NCBI RefSeq assembly: GCF_000696225.1
Contig: NZ_BAWN01000013.1
Span: forward strand, 1-64,000
Direction of reading: 5' to 3'
DNA length: 64,000 nucleotides
DNA from: Serpentinimonas barnesii
GTDB taxonomy: Bacteria > Pseudomonadota > Gammaproteobacteria > Burkholderiales > Burkholderiaceae_C
In this document: one piece after another, positions 52,118 to 61,233 of the stretch
Numbering within the stretch: the first letter of the stretch is position 1
Layout of the letters: each line of letters begins with the position of its first letter
Notes under the pieces: generated by a model
Told to the model about the DNA's origin: nothing
What the model saw: the letters and a program-made list of their open reading frames with translations, nothing else
Databases searched by the model: none
Program-made: the position numbers and the translations under genes

Positions 52118-54544
52118 TTACAGCGGCGTGAGCTTGGCCACCGCCAGCGCCAGCCATTTGCTGCCGTGGCGCGTAAAGCTCACGTGGGCGCGCGCATCGT
52201 CGCCGCGCCCCTCCACCGCCAGCACCTTGCCTTGGCCAAATTTTTGGTGAAACACCGCCATCCCGGCGCGGATGCCGTGTGTGTCGGCTGCGGCTTGGGC
52301 GCTGCGCGCCGGTGCCCCGGTGCCAGACAAACCGGGCACCCCCGGCACCTCCGGCACCAAGGCGCTGCGGCCCCAGGCCGGTTGCAAGCCGGCCACCCCA
52401 CGGGCCAGCCCCACCCCGGCACCCGGTTTGGGGCTGAGCCACTGCAGGCACTGCGGCGGCAGCTCGTCCAGAAAGCGGCTGCGCGGGTGGTAGCGGGTTT
52501 GGCCGTGCAACATGCGCGTCTGGGCGTGGCTCAGGTACAGGCGCTGGCGCGCGCGCGTAATGGCCACGTACATCAGCCGCCGCTCCTCCTCCAGCGCCTG
52601 CGCGCTGCTGCTGGCGTTGTCGTGCGGGAACAGGCCTTCTTCGAGCCCGGTGATGAACACGGCGTCAAATTCCAGCCCCTTGGCGGCGTGTACGGTCATG
52701 AGTTGCACCGCGTCTTGCCCGCTCTGCGCCTGGTTGTCGCCCGCTTCCAGCGCGGCGTGGCTCAAAAAGGCTTGCAGCGGGCTCAGGGTTTCGCCGCTGG
52801 GGGGCTCGTCGGGTGGGTTGCTGCTGCCTGCATAGGCCTGGGCCTGGGCCTCGGCCGCAGCCGTTTCGTCCAGCGGCAGCGCCACGGCGTCGCGGCCAAA
52901 GCCTTCTAGCATCACAAAGCTCTCGGCGGCGTTGAGCAGCTCCTCTAGGTTTTCTACGCGCTCGCCGGCGTCGCGCTCGGCGCGGTAGTGCGCCAGCAGG
53001 CCGCTGTGCTGCAACACCTGCTCCACGATCTGGCGCAGTGCTAGCCCTTGGCAGCGCTCGCGCAGCGCATCGAGCAGGGCCACGAAGGCGCTCAAGCTGG
53101 CTCCGGCCCGGCCCGGCACCGCGCTCACCGCATCGTGCAGCGAGCAGCCCGCCGCCTGCGCCGCCGCCTGCAAGGCCTCCACGCTGCGCGCCCCGATGCC
53201 ACGCGGCGGAAAGTTGAGCACGCGCAGCAGGCTGGTGTCGTCGGCGGGGTTGTCGAGCAGGCGCAAATAGGCCAGCGCGTGCTTGATCTCGGCGCGCTCG
53301 AAAAAGCGCAGCCCGCCATAGACCCGGTACGGCAGCCCGGCGTTGAACAGCGCCGTTTCCAGCACCCGGCTCTGCGCGTTGCTGCGGTACAGCAGCGCCA
53401 CCTGGTGCGCCGGCAAACCATCGCGGCCGGTGAGCTGGCGCACTTCATCGACGATCCAGTTGGCCTCGGCGTAGTCGCTCGGCGCTTCATAGACGCGCAG
53501 CGGCTCGCCCGTGCCCTGGTCGGTGCGCAGGTTTTTACCCAATCGGCCCTGGTTGTGCTCGATCAGCCGATTGGCGGCTTCCAGTATGTGCGCCTGGCTG
53601 CGGTAGTTTTGCTCCAGCTTGATTTGCTGGCGCACGCCAAACTCGCGCACAAAATCGGCCATATTGCCCACGCGCGCGCCGCGAAAGGCGTAGATGCTCT
53701 GGTCGTCGTCGCCCACAGCCAGCACGGCGTTGCCGGCCGGCACGAACTGGTTGCCCTCCATGCGCCCGGCCAGCAGCTTGAGCCAGGCGTATTGCAGGCG
53801 GTTGGTGTCTTGGAACTCATCGACCAAGATGTGCTGAAAGCGGCGCTGGTAGTGCTCGCGCACCGGGTCGTGGTCGCGCAGCAGCTCGAAGCTGCGCAGC
53901 AGCAGCTCACCAAAATCGAGCACGCCTTCGCGCTGGCACTGCTCCTCGTAGAGGCGGTAAAACTCGATCTTGTGGCGCTGCTCGGCGTCGCGCGCGGGCA
54001 CCTGGTGCGCGCGCTGGCCCTCCTCTTTGCAGGCGTTGATGAACCACTGCAATTCCTTGGGCTTGAAGCGCTCCTCATCCAGCGCGAGCTGCTTGTGCAG
54101 CCGCTTGATGGCGCTGAGCTGGTCTTGCATGTCCAGAATCTGAAACGTGGCGGGCAAGTTGAGCAGCTTGCAGTGGGCGCGCAACATGCGGTGGCACAGG
54201 CCATGAAAGGTGCCGATCCACATCCCGCGCACGTTCAGCGGCAGCAGCGCCGCCAGCCGCGTGAGCATCTCTTTGGCGGCCTTGTTGGTAAAGGTCACGG
54301 CCAGCACCCCGGCCGGGCTCACTTGCCCGGTGCTCAGCAGCCAGGCGATGCGGGTGGTGAGCACGCGCGTTTTGCCGGAACCGGCTCCGGCCAGAATCAG
54401 CGCCGGTTCGGGCCCGAGCGTGACGGCGGCCAGTTGCTCGGGGTTGAGGGCTTGCAGCAGCGGCGACGGTTGGTCCAGGGCTGAGGTGGGGATGGGGCTG
54501 TGGGCCGGACTGGGGGCGGATTCGGGCGCAAAACGGTGGGTCAT
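52118..54544 (-). CDS. uvrD: UvrD/PcrA-type DNA helicase
   Basis: This 808-residue superfamily 1A helicase has Walker A ILAGAGSGKTRVL (about residues 50-62), AVTFTNKAAKEM (Ia), HILVDEFQDTN (II), VGDDDQSIYAFRGA (III), LEQNYRS (IV), LMTVHAAKGLEFD (V) and YVAITRARQRLYL (VI). A C-terminal segment (FGQGKVLAVEG) resembles the UvrD/PcrA tail that binds partners. It acts in nucleotide excision and mismatch repair. Two Ala/Ser/Pro-rich inserts lie near residues 575-600 and 705-740. The ATG at 54544 is chosen because the upstream frame has no family likeness. Confidence 0.93.
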   Translation of the reverse strand: MTHRFAPESAPSPAHSPIPTSALDQPSPLLQALNPEQLAAVTLGPEPALILAGAGSGKTRVLTTRIAWLLSTGQVSPAGVLAVTFTNKAAKEMLTRLAALLPLNVRGMWIGTFHGLCHRMLRAHCKLLNLPATFQILDMQDQLSAIKRLHKQLALDEERFKPKELQWFINACKEEGQRAHQVPARDAEQRHKIEFYRLYEEQCQREGVLDFGELLLRSFELLRDHDPVREHYQRRFQHILVDEFQDTNRLQYAWLKLLAGRMEGNQFVPAGNAVLAVGDDDQSIYAFRGARVGNMADFVREFGVRQQIKLEQNYRSQAHILEAANRLIEHNQGRLGKNLRTDQGTGEPLRVYEAPSDYAEANWIVDEVRQLTGRDGLPAHQVALLYRSNAQSRVLETALFNAGLPYRVYGGLRFFERAEIKHALAYLRLLDNPADDTSLLRVLNFPPRGIGARSVEALQAAAQAAGCSLHDAVSAVPGRAGASLSAFVALLDALRERCQGLALRQIVEQVLQHSGLLAHYRAERDAGERVENLEELLNAAESFVMLEGFGRDAVALPLDETAAAEAQAQAYAGSSNPPDEPPSGETLSPLQAFLSHAALEAGDNQAQSGQDAVQLMTVHAAKGLEFDAVFITGLEEGLFPHDNASSSAQALEEERRLMYVAITRARQRLYLSHAQTRMLHGQTRYHPRSRFLDELPPQCLQWLSPKPGAGVGLARGVAGLQPAWGRSALVPEVPGVPGLSGTGAPARSAQAAADTHGIRAGMAVFHQKFGQGKVLAVEGRGDDARAHVSFTRHGSKWLALAVAKLTPL

Positions 54545-54623
54545 GGGCCGATTATCGGCTGGCGCCCAACCGCTGGCACCTTGGCCACTTGTCTCGGGTT
54601 TTATCAGCCTTGGCCCACTCGCC

Positions 54624-55508
54624 TTACTGCACCGGCGGCGCTTCGAGCACAATTTCCACGCGCCGGTTCTGCGCCCGCCCGGGCGCGGTGGCGTTGTCGG
54701 CCAGTGGCTTGGTGTCGGCCACGCCGGTGGCGCGCAGCCGCATCGGGTTCACGCCGCGTGTCTCGAGGTGGCGCACCACCGCACCGGCGCGGCCCGCCGC
54801 CAGCTCCCAGTTGGAAGGAAAGCGCGCGGTGGCGATGGGCACGTTGTCGGTATGCCCTTCGACCACGATGGTGTGGCCCATGGCCTGGTTGAGCACCGGC
54901 AGCAGCTCGTCGATCACGCGCTGGCCGGCCGGGGTGAGTGCGGCCTGGCCGGGTGCAAACAACAGTTCGCTGCTGATGCGAAAACGCGTGACGCCCCGGG
55001 CTTCGGTCACGACTTCCACGTTTTGCCCCAGATCACCCACGTTGAGCGCAGGCGGCGCGGGCGGCACCGGGGCGGCGCGGACATCAACCGGGTCGCCCTC
55101 GACCCGCGCCGGCGCCGTGGCCGGGTGCGGCAGCGGCACCGGCGGCAAAATGGTGGTGCCGGCGTCGGCTGCGGCCTGCACCTGCGGGTGCAGCCGGTCG
55201 AGCGCGATCTCGCGCCGCTCGCCGCGAAAGGCCTCGCTCACCGGCTCGGAAAAAGCCAGCATCACCACCAGCATCGCCAGCAGCAGCGTCATCATGTCGA
55301 GGTAGGTGATCAGCCAGGCTTCCTCCTCTTGCACCGGCACCGGGTCCACGTGCCAGCGCTCGAAGCGGCCACCGTGCAGCGCGCTGATGGGGCGGTTGGG
55401 GCCCGTGCTGTCGTCTGTGGCCGCCGCCTGAGCGCTGGTCGTGTTGGCCGCCGAGCCGGGCCCGGGGGGCATGCGGGCCAGCATGGTCTCGAGCAGCGTG
55501 GGGCTCAT
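54624..55508 (-). CDS. motB: flagellar motor stator protein MotB
   Basis: This 294-residue stator subunit has a single membrane helix with the essential proton-carrying Asp in AWLITYLDMMTLLLAMLVVML (Asp near residue 71). A plug/linker region and a C-terminal OmpA-like peptidoglycan-binding domain follow, with VVEGHTDNVPI, NWELAAGRAGAVVRHLE and NRRVEIVL. The cytosolic N-terminus is long (about 60 residues, Pro/Ala rich), as in the PomB/MotD-like group. The ATG overlaps the motA stop by 4 bp. No other flagellar genes are in the window. Confidence 0.88.
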   Translation of the reverse strand: MSPTLLETMLARMPPGPGSAANTTSAQAAATDDSTGPNRPISALHGGRFERWHVDPVPVQEEEAWLITYLDMMTLLLAMLVVMLAFSEPVSEAFRGERREIALDRLHPQVQAAADAGTTILPPVPLPHPATAPARVEGDPVDVRAAPVPPAPPALNVGDLGQNVEVVTEARGVTRFRISSELLFAPGQAALTPAGQRVIDELLPVLNQAMGHTIVVEGHTDNVPIATARFPSNWELAAGRAGAVVRHLETRGVNPMRLRATGVADTKPLADNATAPGRAQNRRVEIVLEAPPVQ

Positions 55509-56374
55509 GGACGTCCAGCAGGCTTGGCTTCGGCTTTGCTGGACCGATTGGCTTTGCGCACGCCCAAGCTCCACCAGCCGCCCGATTGAGGCGTTGCCTG
55601 CGGCCCGTCAAAAATCTCGTCTTCGTGGTGCGCGGCAAAGGACTTGAGCGTTTCGCGCATCAGCGACGGGCTGCGCCGTGCCGTCATCATGGCGATGCCC
55701 TGCATCACCATGTTCATCAGCACCACGCGCTGCTCGGTGCGGCGCTCGAGCTTGACCGCCACCGGCTTGAAGATCAGGTTGGCGAGCAAGATGCCGTAAA
55801 AAGTGGTCATCAGGGCCACCGCCAGATGGCCGCCGATCACCAGCATGTCGCCGGTGCCCAAAATGTCCATCATGTTGACCAGCCCGACCAGGGTGCCGAT
55901 CATGCCAAAGGCCGGCGCGTAGCTGGCCATGACGCGAAACAACTGCGCCTCGGCCGCCTCTTTGGCGCGCAGGCGCGAGATGCGCCATTGCATCAAATCC
56001 AAGATGTCGGCTTCGGGGGTGCGCTCGATCACCAGTTGCACCCCGGTGCGCAAGAAGGGGTTGTTGACGTTTTTCAGGGCGCGCTCGACCGCTGCCAGGT
56101 CGTCGCGTATCCACAGGCGCGAGACATCGACCAGCTCGTCGATGGCGCTCTGGGTGTAGAGCCGCTCATTGCGGATCACGGTGCCAAAAAGCTTGAACAC
56201 CCGCAGCACCTCGCGCAGCGGGTAGCTCATGAAGGTGGCGGCCAAGGTGCCAAAGAGCACAATCCCCAAGCCCGGCAAGTCGATGAACAGCAGCGGGTCT
56301 TCGGCCGCAAAAATCATGACGGTGACCAGCAGCAAGACGCTGGCCACCATCCCGATCAGGGTGGAGGGATTCAT
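55505..56374 (-). CDS. motA: flagellar motor stator protein MotA
   Basis: This 289-residue stator subunit has four helices. Helices 3-4 contain SYAPAFGMIGTLVGLVNMM and GGHLAVALMTTFYGILLANLIFKPVAVKLERR, the MotA/PomA signature. The cytosolic loop between helices 2 and 3 has charged residues for contact with the rotor protein FliG. The C-terminal tail of about 30 residues is Ser/Lys/Pro-rich. A CAGGAG binding site precedes the ATG. The pair could be an accessory stator set, since it stands apart from any flagellar operon here. Confidence 0.88.
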   Translation of the reverse strand: MNPSTLIGMVASVLLLVTVMIFAAEDPLLFIDLPGLGIVLFGTLAATFMSYPLREVLRVFKLFGTVIRNERLYTQSAIDELVDVSRLWIRDDLAAVERALKNVNNPFLRTGVQLVIERTPEADILDLMQWRISRLRAKEAAEAQLFRVMASYAPAFGMIGTLVGLVNMMDILGTGDMLVIGGHLAVALMTTFYGILLANLIFKPVAVKLERRTEQRVVLMNMVMQGIAMMTARRSPSLMRETLKSFAAHHEDEIFDGPQATPQSGGWWSLGVRKANRSSKAEAKPAGRP

Positions 56375-56532
56375 CTGGTAGGGCTCCTGGCGACGGGCGC
56401 ACGCGCGCCGCTCTGTGGCGCGATTGTGCCGCATCGACGGCCGCCGCCGCAAGCCGCCTTGCCACTCACTCGCTCACTCGCCCCCCTACGGCGCGCAGGG
56501 CCGTGCGAGGGACGATGAGCAGGCTGACCCGC

Positions 56533-58278
56533 TTAGCGGCTGGGGCGGCCTTTGCCGGCAAAAGGCTTGGGGCCGCCTTGGGGGCGCTCGCGCTTGTCAC
56601 CCCAGGCGGGGCGGTCACCGCCATGCGCCGGACGATCACCATAGGCGGGACGGTCGCCGCCGTAGGCCGGGCGGTCGCCGTAGCCTTGGCGCGCTGGGGC
56701 CGCAGGTTTGCCAAAGCCGTGGCGCGGCCCCTCGCCGGGGGTGCGCGGGGGGTGGTGCGGCTGGTGCTGCGTCGGCCGGGCACCAAAACCACCTTCACGC
56801 GGGCCGCTGTAAGAGCCGCCGGGGCGGGCACCGCGCCCAGCCGGTGGGCGGCCACCGGGGCCACGGCGGGGCTCGCTGCGGCTTTCGTAGAGTTGCTTGC
56901 GCGGCTCCATGCCGACAATGGTGTGGGTGTCGATCACTTGCTGGCTAAAGGCTTCGATATCGCCAATTTTGCGGCGGTCGCGCATTTCGGCCATCGTCAC
57001 CGCCATCCCTTGGCGCCCAGCGCGGCCGGTGCGGCCGATGCGGTGCGTGTAGTCCTCGGCCTTCATCGGCAGCCCGTAGTTGAACACGTGCGTGATGCTG
57101 GGCACGTCGATGCCGCGCGCGGCCACGTCGGTGGCCACCAAAATCTGCACCTGGCCGCTGCGCAGCGCCATCAGGCGCCGGTTGCGCAAGCCCTGGCTAA
57201 GCGCCCCGTGCAGCGCCACGGCGGCAAAACCGGCCTGCTGCAAATCAGCCGCCAAGGCGTCGCACTCGATCTGGGTGCTGGAAAAAACGATGGCCTGCCC
57301 GATGGAGGCGTCGCGCAGCCAGTGGTCCAGCAACTGGCGCTTGTGCTCCGGGCTGTCGCACCAGTACAGGCGCTGCTCGATGTTGACGTGCCGGTCTTGC
57401 GGGGTGTCGATCTGCACCCGCTGCGGCTCGCGCATGACGCGCGTGGCCAGCGCCTGGATGCGCGGCGCAAAGGTGGCGCTGAACATCATGGTCTGGCGCC
57501 GGGCCGCGGTGAGGCGGTTGACTTCGGCCAGGTCGTCGGCAAAGCCGAGGTCGAGCATGCGGTCGGCCTCATCGACCACCAAAAACTGCACCTGATCGAG
57601 CACCAGTTGGCCGCTGCGCTGCAAGTCGAGCAGGCGGCCCGGCGTGGCCACCACGAGGTTGGCGTTTTGCAGCTTGGCGATCTGCATTTGGTAGGGCATG
57701 CCGCCGACCACGTTGGCAATGCGCAGGCCACGGCAGTGCTGCACCAGGTCGATGGCGTCGTTGGCGACTTGCTGCGCCAGTTCGCGCGTGGGGCACAGCA
57801 CCAGCGCACCGGGCACGGTGGGCTTGAAGTGGCGCGCCAGCAGCGGGTTTTGGCGCTTGGCGCGCTTGGGGGCGGGCTGGCCAGCGGCAGCGGCTTCGGC
57901 TTGTTGGCGCTCCCAATCGGCGCGCTCGGCGGCCTCTTGCTGCTCCATCTGCACCAGCAGGGTGTGCAACACGGGCAGCAGGAAGGCGGCGGTTTTGCCG
58001 CTGCCGGTCTGGCTCGATACCATCAGGTCGGTGAAAGCCTGGGCGCCCGAGCGGCCCGTGCCTTCGGCCTGCATGGCTTTGGGAATCACGGCTTGCTGCA
58101 CCAGCGTGGGCTGGGTGAAACCGAGGTCGGCCACGGCGTTGAGCAGCGGCTGGGCCAGGCCCAAGGCAGCAAAAGCCGAGGGGGCGGCAGGGGTGGCCAC
58201 GGGGGTGGCCGCAACCACGGGCGTGGCGGCAGGGATGGCTACGTCGGTAGCCTCAGGGGTGCAGGTGATATCAGTCAT
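56533..58278 (-). CDS. rhlE: DEAD-box ATP-dependent RNA helicase RhlE-like
   Basis: This 581-residue helicase has a Q motif (FAALGLAQPLLNAVADLGFTQPT), Walker A SSQTGSGKTAAFLLP, PTRELAQQV, ATPGRLLDL, VVDEADRMLDLGF, SATF, VATDVAARGIDV and HRIGRTGRAGR. Before the core is an Ala/Pro-rich stretch; after it, a basic Gly/Arg/Pro tail of about 130 residues with repeats of the form YGGDRPAYGDRPAHGG that probably binds RNA. It has an unusually long 5' untranslated region (up to 366 bp). RhlE-type enzymes aid ribosome assembly and mRNA decay; cold induction is possible but only inferred. Confidence 0.9.
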   Translation of the reverse strand: MTDITCTPEATDVAIPAATPVVAATPVATPAAPSAFAALGLAQPLLNAVADLGFTQPTLVQQAVIPKAMQAEGTGRSGAQAFTDLMVSSQTGSGKTAAFLLPVLHTLLVQMEQQEAAERADWERQQAEAAAAGQPAPKRAKRQNPLLARHFKPTVPGALVLCPTRELAQQVANDAIDLVQHCRGLRIANVVGGMPYQMQIAKLQNANLVVATPGRLLDLQRSGQLVLDQVQFLVVDEADRMLDLGFADDLAEVNRLTAARRQTMMFSATFAPRIQALATRVMREPQRVQIDTPQDRHVNIEQRLYWCDSPEHKRQLLDHWLRDASIGQAIVFSSTQIECDALAADLQQAGFAAVALHGALSQGLRNRRLMALRSGQVQILVATDVAARGIDVPSITHVFNYGLPMKAEDYTHRIGRTGRAGRQGMAVTMAEMRDRRKIGDIEAFSQQVIDTHTIVGMEPRKQLYESRSEPRRGPGGRPPAGRGARPGGSYSGPREGGFGARPTQHQPHHPPRTPGEGPRHGFGKPAAPARQGYGDRPAYGGDRPAYGDRPAHGGDRPAWGDKRERPQGGPKPFAGKGRPSR

Positions 58279-58645
58279 GTCGTTCGTCCATGCGCACAAG
58301 TGGCGCAAAGGAACAAAACGGAGGCTCGCCCAGCCCAGAGTGGCTGTGCGGATACGCCCGATTCGTTCGTGGTGAAAAAACACATCGACCACAAACAAAT
58401 CGACCTGGGCGCTGTTCTTCCCCCTAGGGGGCAGTGCAACCAGGCTGGGGTTGGATGGGGGTTTTTTGCAGCCGCGCCCTATAAGCCCAGCTGCCCCCCA
58501 AGAAACCACCCCCAAAAAAGCGTGAGGCAGATGCAAGGTCCTCGCTGTTTTTTCAGCGAAGCCTTCGATTATGGCGCATTTACGCGCGGCGTGCAAATTT
58601 ATTTTTACCGGGCATGCCTGCTCCGCCGAACCGCCTCAGCGCGCT
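58279..58645 (-). promoter_or_regulatory. long upstream region of rhlE
   Basis: This 367-bp stretch holds no gene. On the minus strand it contains a hairpin TCGCTG-AAAAAA-CAGCGA (58542-58559) without a U-run, and a perfect 12-bp palindrome CCCCCTAGGGGG (58420-58431) near a G-rich/C-rich stretch that could also pair. A good rhlE promoter is not obvious. A structured leader, as found on some helicase and cold-shock mRNAs, is possible. Confidence 0.35.
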
Positions 58646-58945
58646 TCAATGCCCAGCAACGGGCCTTGCGGAGAGCTCGATCCCGAGCGCCTTCATCACA
58701 GCCAGCGTGGAGCGCAGCGTCGGGTTGCCGTGGGCGCTGAAGGATCGATAAAGCTGTTCGCGCGACAGGCCGGTCTGGTTGGCAATCTGCGTCATGCCCT
58801 TGGCTCGGGCGACGACGCCCAGCGCATGAGAAATGTAGGCCGGATCTTGGGTTTGGAGCGCCGCGGCCATGAAGTCGGCGATGGCCTGATCGGAAGCCAA
58901 ATCCTCGGCTGGGTCGTAGGGGCTTAGTTTTTCGCTCATGCTCAT
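58646..58945 (-). CDS. HigA-like antitoxin (addiction module antidote)
   Basis: This 99-residue helix-turn-helix protein belongs to the group annotated as putative addiction module antidote (TIGR02684 type). The N-terminal part DPAEDLASDQAIADFMAAALQTQDPAYISHALGVVARAKGM leads into the HTH (TQIANQTGLSREQLYRSFS) and GNPTLRSTLAVMKALGI. It should neutralise the toxin and bind the operator upstream of the pair. The ATG at 58945 overlaps the toxin stop by 4 bp; a second ATG 6 bp on is possible. The order is toxin first, as in higBA. Confidence 0.88.
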   Translation of the reverse strand: MSMSEKLSPYDPAEDLASDQAIADFMAAALQTQDPAYISHALGVVARAKGMTQIANQTGLSREQLYRSFSAHGNPTLRSTLAVMKALGIELSARPVAGH

Positions 58946-59238
58946 TCACTCCATTGCTCTGCCAAGCGCAGCGCGCTAGCAATGTCTCGCGCCTGCGAGG
59001 TTTTGTCACCACCACACAACAAAACGATGATCTGATTGCCGCGCCGCTGAAAATACACCCGGTAGCCGGGGCCATAGTGGATGCGGAGTTCACTCACCCC
59101 TTGGCCTACCGGCTCGGCATCGCCCATATGACCAAATGCCAAGCGGTCTAGCCGCGCCGCGATGGCCGCGCGAGCGCGCCCATCCTTGAGTCTAGAACGC
59201 CACTTGCGAAAGGCTTCGGTTTGCAGCAACTCAAACAT
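58942..59238 (-). CDS. RelE/ParE-family toxin (HigB-like)
   Basis: This 98-residue toxin is of the phage-Gp49-like/TIGR02683 type: FRKWRSRLKDGRARAAIAARLDRL, GVSELRIHYGPGYRVYFQRRG and VLLCGGDKTSQARDIASAL are close to the family pattern. It is probably an mRNA interferase. The ATG is only 6 nt from a TACAAT -10 (59245-59250) and has no ribosome binding site, so the message may be leaderless. A perfect palindrome overlaps this promoter. It lies between core genes (rhlE and orn) with no mobile-element remnants. Confidence 0.9.
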   Translation of the reverse strand: MFELLQTEAFRKWRSRLKDGRARAAIAARLDRLAFGHMGDAEPVGQGVSELRIHYGPGYRVYFQRRGNQIIVLLCGGDKTSQARDIASALRLAEQWSE

Positions 59239-59244
59239 GCTTGG

Positions 59245-59264
59245 ATTGTAGTCTAAAGACTACA
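59245..59264 (-). promoter_or_regulatory. operator and promoter of the toxin-antitoxin pair
   Basis: TGTAGTCTAAAGACTACA (59247-59264) is a perfect 18-bp palindrome, 8 bp upstream of the toxin ATG. It overlaps the minus-strand -10 TACAAT (59245-59250), so a bound antitoxin dimer would block RNA polymerase. This is the usual autoregulation in such modules. Confidence 0.75.
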
Positions 59265-59310
59265 TCATCGCAACACCAATTCAAGGCGACCCCGCAGCCC
59301 CACTGGCCCT

Positions 59311-59901
59311 TCAGCGCAGCAAATGCTGCCGGTAGTGCTCCAGCTCGTCGATGGACTCGTGCACGTCGGCCAGGGCGGTGTGGCGCTGCTGTTTTTTGAA
59401 GGCGGCATAGACCTCGGGGCGCCAGCGCTTGGCCAGCTCCTTGAGCGTGCTCACGTCCAGGTTGCGGTAGTGGAAGTAGTCTTCCAGCTTGGGCATGTAT
59501 TTGAGCAAAAAGCGCCGGTCTTGGCCGATGGTGTTGCCGCACATGGGCGAGCCGCCCTTGGGCACGTAGCGGCGGATGAAGGCCAGCAGCTCGGCCTCGG
59601 CATCGGCCTCGCTCAGGCGGCTGGCGCGCACCTTGTCGAGCAGACCGCTTTTGCCGTGCGTGCCTTTGTTCCAGTTGTCCATGGCCGCCAGCAGCGCCTC
59701 ACTCTGCTGCAGCACCAGCACCGGGCCGTCGATGCGCGGGCTCAAATGCGGCCCGGTGATGACCACGGCAATCTCGAGCAGGCGCTCTTTGTCCGGGTCG
59801 AGCCCGCTCATCTCGCAGTCGATCCAGACCAGGTTTTGGTCGCTGTGGTGCAGTTCGGCCGCATCGGCCAAGGGTGGGACGGGGTGTTGCATGGGCTGCA
59901 T
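59311..59901 (-). CDS. orn: oligoribonuclease
   Basis: This 196-residue DEDDh 3'-5' exonuclease degrades 2-5-nt RNAs and linear c-di-GMP (pGpG). [27 protein letters not shown] gives the first D and [36 protein letters not shown] and [18 protein letters not shown] give the remaining acidic residues and the catalytic His. Two ATG starts are possible (59901 and 59892). The second lies 7 nt after a GAGAAT -10-like box. Divergent from the M48 gene by 60 bp. Confidence 0.95.
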   Translation of the reverse strand: MQPMQHPVPPLADAAELHHSDQNLVWIDCEMSGLDPDKERLLEIAVVITGPHLSPRIDGPVLVLQQSEALLAAMDNWNKGTHGKSGLLDKVRASRLSEADAEAELLAFIRRYVPKGGSPMCGNTIGQDRRFLLKYMPKLEDYFHYRNLDVSTLKELAKRWRPEVYAAFKKQQRHTALADVHESIDELEHYRQHLLR

Positions 59902-59961
59902 TCTCGCCGATTCGCCCCCAGCCCCTGCAGCCTGGACCGGCGACTCCTATACTTGCAGCTT

Positions 59962-61233
59962 ATGAATTCATACGCTGCTTTTGCCCCGGCCTTGTGGACG
60001 GCCGTGTTTTGCCTGCTGCTGGCCGCGGGCTTGCTGACCCGGCTCTGGCTGGCCGGGCGCCAGATGCGCCACGTGGCGCAACACCGCGCCGCCGTGCCGG
60101 CACCCTTTGCCGAGCGCATCGGGCTGGCGGCGCACCAGAAAGCGGCCGACTACACCATCGCCAAAACCCGCTTGGGGCTGATCGAAACCAGCTTCGGGGC
60201 GGCGCTGCTGGTGGGCTGGACGCTGCTGGGGGGCCTGAATGCCCTCAACCAGGGCTTGCTGGCGTGGTTCGGGCCGGGCTTGCTGCAACAGGTGGCGCTG
60301 CTGGCGGCCTTTACCGCGCTGGGGGCGCTGCTGGAGCTGCCGCTGTCGTGGTACCGCACCTTCGTGCTCGAACAAAGGCACGGCTTCAACCGCATGACCC
60401 CGCGCCTGTGGCTCAGCGACGGCCTCAAGGGCGCCGCCGTGGGGGCTGTGATCGGGTTGCCCGTGGTGGCCTTGCTGCTGTGGCTGATGCAGGCCGCCGG
60501 CCCCCTGTGGTGGTTGTGGGCGTGGGGGCTGTGGATGGCCTTCAACCTGCTGCTGCTGGTGTTGTACCCAAGCCTGATCGCGCCGCTGTTCAACCGCTTC
60601 GAGCCGCTGCAAGACCCGGCCCTGAAAACGCGCATCGAAGCCCTGTTGGCGCGCTGCGGCTTTCAGGCCAAGGGCTTGTTCGTGATGGACGGCAGCAAGC
60701 GCAGCGCGCACGCCAACGCCTATTTCACCGGCTTTGGGCCGGCTAAGCGGGTGGTGTTCTTCGACACCTTGTTGCAGCAGCTGGCGCCAGGCGAGCTCGA
60801 CGCCGTGTTGGCGCACGAGCTGGGGCACTTCAAGCGCCGCCACATCCTCAAGCGCATCGCGCTGATGGCGCTGCTGAGCTTGGGCGCTTTGGCGCTGCTG
60901 GGCTGGCTGGTGCAGCAAGTCTGGTTCTACACCGGCTTGGGCGTGACCCCCAACCTGATGCAGCCCAACGGGGCCCTGGCCCTGATCCTGTTTTTGCTGG
61001 TAACCCCGCTGGTCGGCTTTTTTGCTTCGCCGTGGATGAGCGCGCTGTCGCGCCGGCAAGAGTTCGAGGCCGACGCCTTTGCGGTTGCGCACGCCGACCC
61101 GCGCGACCTCGCCAGCGCCCTGCTCAAGCTCTATAAAGACAACGCCAGCACCCTCACGCCCGACCCGCTGTACGTGCGCTTTTACTACTCGCACCCGCCC
61201 GCCGGCGAGCGCTTGGCGCGCTTGGGCGCATGA
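59962..61233 (+). CDS. M48-family membrane metalloprotease (Ste24-like)
   Basis: This 423-residue integral membrane zinc protease resembles CAAX prenyl protease 1. The zinc site is LAHELGHFKRRH (HExxH at about residues 282-286) with the third ligand Glu in RRQEFEADAFAV. The N-terminal region (ETSFGAALLVGWTL, YRTFVLEQRHGFNRMTP) is typical of the Ste24 group, as is YPSLIAPLFNRFEPL. Bacterial members probably act in envelope protein quality control. A TATACT -10 ends 8 nt before the ATG with no binding site, suggesting a leaderless mRNA. Overlaps rsgA by 4 bp. Confidence 0.88.
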   Translation: MNSYAAFAPALWTAVFCLLLAAGLLTRLWLAGRQMRHVAQHRAAVPAPFAERIGLAAHQKAADYTIAKTRLGLIETSFGAALLVGWTLLGGLNALNQGLLAWFGPGLLQQVALLAAFTALGALLELPLSWYRTFVLEQRHGFNRMTPRLWLSDGLKGAAVGAVIGLPVVALLLWLMQAAGPLWWLWAWGLWMAFNLLLLVLYPSLIAPLFNRFEPLQDPALKTRIEALLARCGFQAKGLFVMDGSKRSAHANAYFTGFGPAKRVVFFDTLLQQLAPGELDAVLAHELGHFKRRHILKRIALMALLSLGALALLGWLVQQVWFYTGLGVTPNLMQPNGALALILFLLVTPLVGFFASPWMSALSRRQEFEADAFAVAHADPRDLASALLKLYKDNASTLTPDPLYVRFYYSHPPAGERLARLGA

